Assembly: GCA_905215675.1 (NCBI GenBank)
Contig: CAJMRA010000186.1
Coordinates: forward strand, 1-5,474
Length of the DNA stretch: 5,474 nt
Direction: 5' to 3'
Source: an uncultured bacterium
GTDB taxonomy: Bacteria; Desulfobacterota; Desulfovibrionia; Desulfovibrionales; Desulfovibrionaceae
Below, in pieces: positions 4,609 through 5,474 of this stretch (position 1 is its first letter; each line of letters begins with the position of its first letter). The notes below the pieces were generated by a model, which saw only the letters and a list, made by a program, of their open reading frames with translations, ran no database searches and was not told where the DNA came from. A program made the translations under genes and the position numbers.

Positions 4609-5355
4609 ATGCTGATTATTTCTGTCGTGTGCCTTGTGGTCGGCGCTATTGTGGGATGTTCCGGCGTGGGGGGGATTCTGGTTCCCCCGGCGCTGGTCTT
4701 GTGGAGCGGCTATGAAACGCATATGGCCATGGGGACGACGCTGGCCTCCTTTATGGCCGTGGCCGTGGCCGGTATCTATATGTATGGGGTTCGGCTGCGT
4801 ACCTTTTCCGTGAGGGAAGCCATTCCCTTTGCTCTTGGCGGACTTGCCGGAGCGGCGCCGGGAGGTCTGCTTGCCTCGCTGCTGCCGGGCAGTCCCCTCA
4901 TCGTGCTGCTGGCGGTGGTGGTGCTGTTTTCGGGAGTCGGCGTTTTCCGGCCTGCCGTGCAGGGGGAAAAGGCCCCCTTCTGGCACAGGCCCTGCGGCCT
5001 GTTCCTGATCGGCGCGGTAACCGGGCTCATGGCCGGACTGACCGGAGCCGGGGGGCCGGTGCTGTCCATTCCCTGGATGATTCTCGTGGGCTTCCATCCT
5101 CTTACCGCCATAGGTCTGGCCCAGCCCTATCAGCTCGCGACGGCCATGTCCGGCGCCGTGGGCTGCGCTCTGAGCGGCAATGTGGACTGGGCCGCGCTGC
5201 CGCTGATGGGGGCGTTTCAGGTGGTGGGCTTCGTGGCGGGGGCGCTCGTGGCCAAGCGCCTGCCTGTGCTGCTGCTGCGCCGGGGCATCGGCGCCATCTG
5301 CTGCCTGCTGGGATTGTTCCTGCTGGGACGGGAATTCCTCGGCTGGATCGGTTAG
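4609..5355 (+). CDS. TauE/SafE family membrane permease (sulfite exporter-like)
   Basis: This 248-residue, very hydrophobic protein is of the TauE/SafE (DUF81) family. These are anion permeases of the inner membrane linked in some members to export of sulfite, sulfoacetate or related organosulfur compounds. Both internal repeats show the family's glycine-rich motif: GAIVGCSGVGGILVPP (12-27) and GLMAGLTGAGGPVLSIP (139-155). About eight membrane segments can be drawn, near 1-25, 40-62, 71-92, 96-114, 128-147, 152-172, 196-214 and 226-245. The length is normal. ATG at 4609 is chosen because the first helix begins there and GGGAAAG precedes it; a GTG at 4564 would add a non-hydrophobic extension. 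It is divergent from the ATPase/NifX operon and alone on its strand in the window. The substrate cannot be told; sulfite or sulfonate transport is plausible in a sulfur-metabolising anaerobe. Confidence 0.88.
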   Translation: MLIISVVCLVVGAIVGCSGVGGILVPPALVLWSGYETHMAMGTTLASFMAVAVAGIYMYGVRLRTFSVREAIPFALGGLAGAAPGGLLASLLPGSPLIVLLAVVVLFSGVGVFRPAVQGEKAPFWHRPCGLFLIGAVTGLMAGLTGAGGPVLSIPWMILVGFHPLTAIGLAQPYQLATAMSGAVGCALSGNVDWAALPLMGAFQVVGFVAGALVAKRLPVLLLRRGIGAICCLLGLFLLGREFLGWIG

Positions 5356-5356
5356 G

Positions 5357-5465
5357 GCGTGTTAACATTAAATCGTTTTTCTGGGGGGAAGGGAACCCCC
5401 TTGGCTAGCGCACAAGTGTGTTCCCTTCCCCCCAGGCCCCCCATCCTTCCCCCAACGCGCTTTTT
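5357..5465 (+). terminator. large GC-rich inverted repeat with T run after the permease gene
   Basis: CTGGGGGGAAGGGAA (5381-5395) and TTCCCTTCCCCCCAG (5421-5435) are perfect 15-bp inverted copies around a 25-nt loop, which itself holds CACAAGTGTG. An outer pairing GCGTGTT (5357-5363) with AACGCGC (5454-5460), including one G-U, would close the structure directly before TTTTT (5461-5465). A third C-rich block CCTTCCCCC (5445-5453) could compete for the G-rich arm. The position after the TAG fits a terminator for the permease unit. Confidence 0.6.
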
Positions 5466-5474
5466 CAGAGGGGA

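Noticed and set aside
4327..5097. Minus-strand open frame of 256 codons across the divergent promoter region
   Set aside because: It is opposite the permease gene, spans the candidate promoters and has a low-complexity His/Gly/Arg-rich composition.
1..5474. CRISPR arrays, tRNA or rRNA genes, insertion sequences
   Set aside because: No regularly spaced repeats, tRNA-like cloverleaf, rRNA segments or transposase-like reading frames were seen.

Overview
The window looks like a chromosomal segment of a GC-rich, strictly anaerobic bacterium. The best guess is a sulfate reducer of the Desulfovibrionaceae. This rests on gene content and composition only: paired MinD-type ATPases carrying ferredoxin inserts next to NifX/NafY-fold proteins, a DUF134 protein and a DUF1848 protein. 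These are typical anaerobe families, and the central cluster resembles the 'orange protein' (ORP) gene set described in Desulfovibrio vulgaris. No 16S or other species marker is present.

Layout. Positions 1-92 hold a short A/T-run hairpin, probably the tail of an upstream unit, and a perfect 11-bp inverted repeat ahead of the first gene. Positions 93-1100 (+) encode a DUF1848 protein with a cysteine cluster at its extreme C terminus. A strong hairpin at 1075-1119 separates it from a convergent operon and can serve as a terminator in both directions. Positions 4405-1151 (-) hold one compact five-gene operon, in transcription order: (1) DUF134 HTH fused to a NifX/NafY-like domain; (2) MinD-type ATPase with two ferredoxin motifs; (3) a second, divergent paralogue of it; (4) a stand-alone NifX/ORP-like protein ending in a Cys/His tail; (5) a small degenerate receiver-like protein. 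Junctions are 9 nt, an 8-nt overlap, 35 nt and 12 nt. Positions 4406-4608 are a divergent promoter region with a sigma54-like element overlapped by a sigma70-like one, a palindrome near the expected start site and a cluster of GGAAC/GTTCC pentamers. Positions 4609-5355 (+) encode a TauE/SafE permease, followed by a large GC-rich inverted repeat and a T run.

How the genes may work together. By analogy with the ORP system and with NifX/NafY/NifB metallocluster carriers, the operon probably encodes an ATP-driven Fe-S or Mo/Cu-S cluster assembly or transfer machine. Two Fe-S ATPases would act on two small cluster-binding proteins, one of them fused to a DNA-binding domain that could feed cluster status back to transcription. 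The receiver-like protein may be an adaptor. Notable points are the DUF134-NifX fusion with a well-formed internal ribosome binding site and start codon, the overlapping promoter architecture, and the receiver protein lacking much of the phosphorylation pocket. TauE/SafE and DUF1848 are neighbours without a demonstrated functional link.
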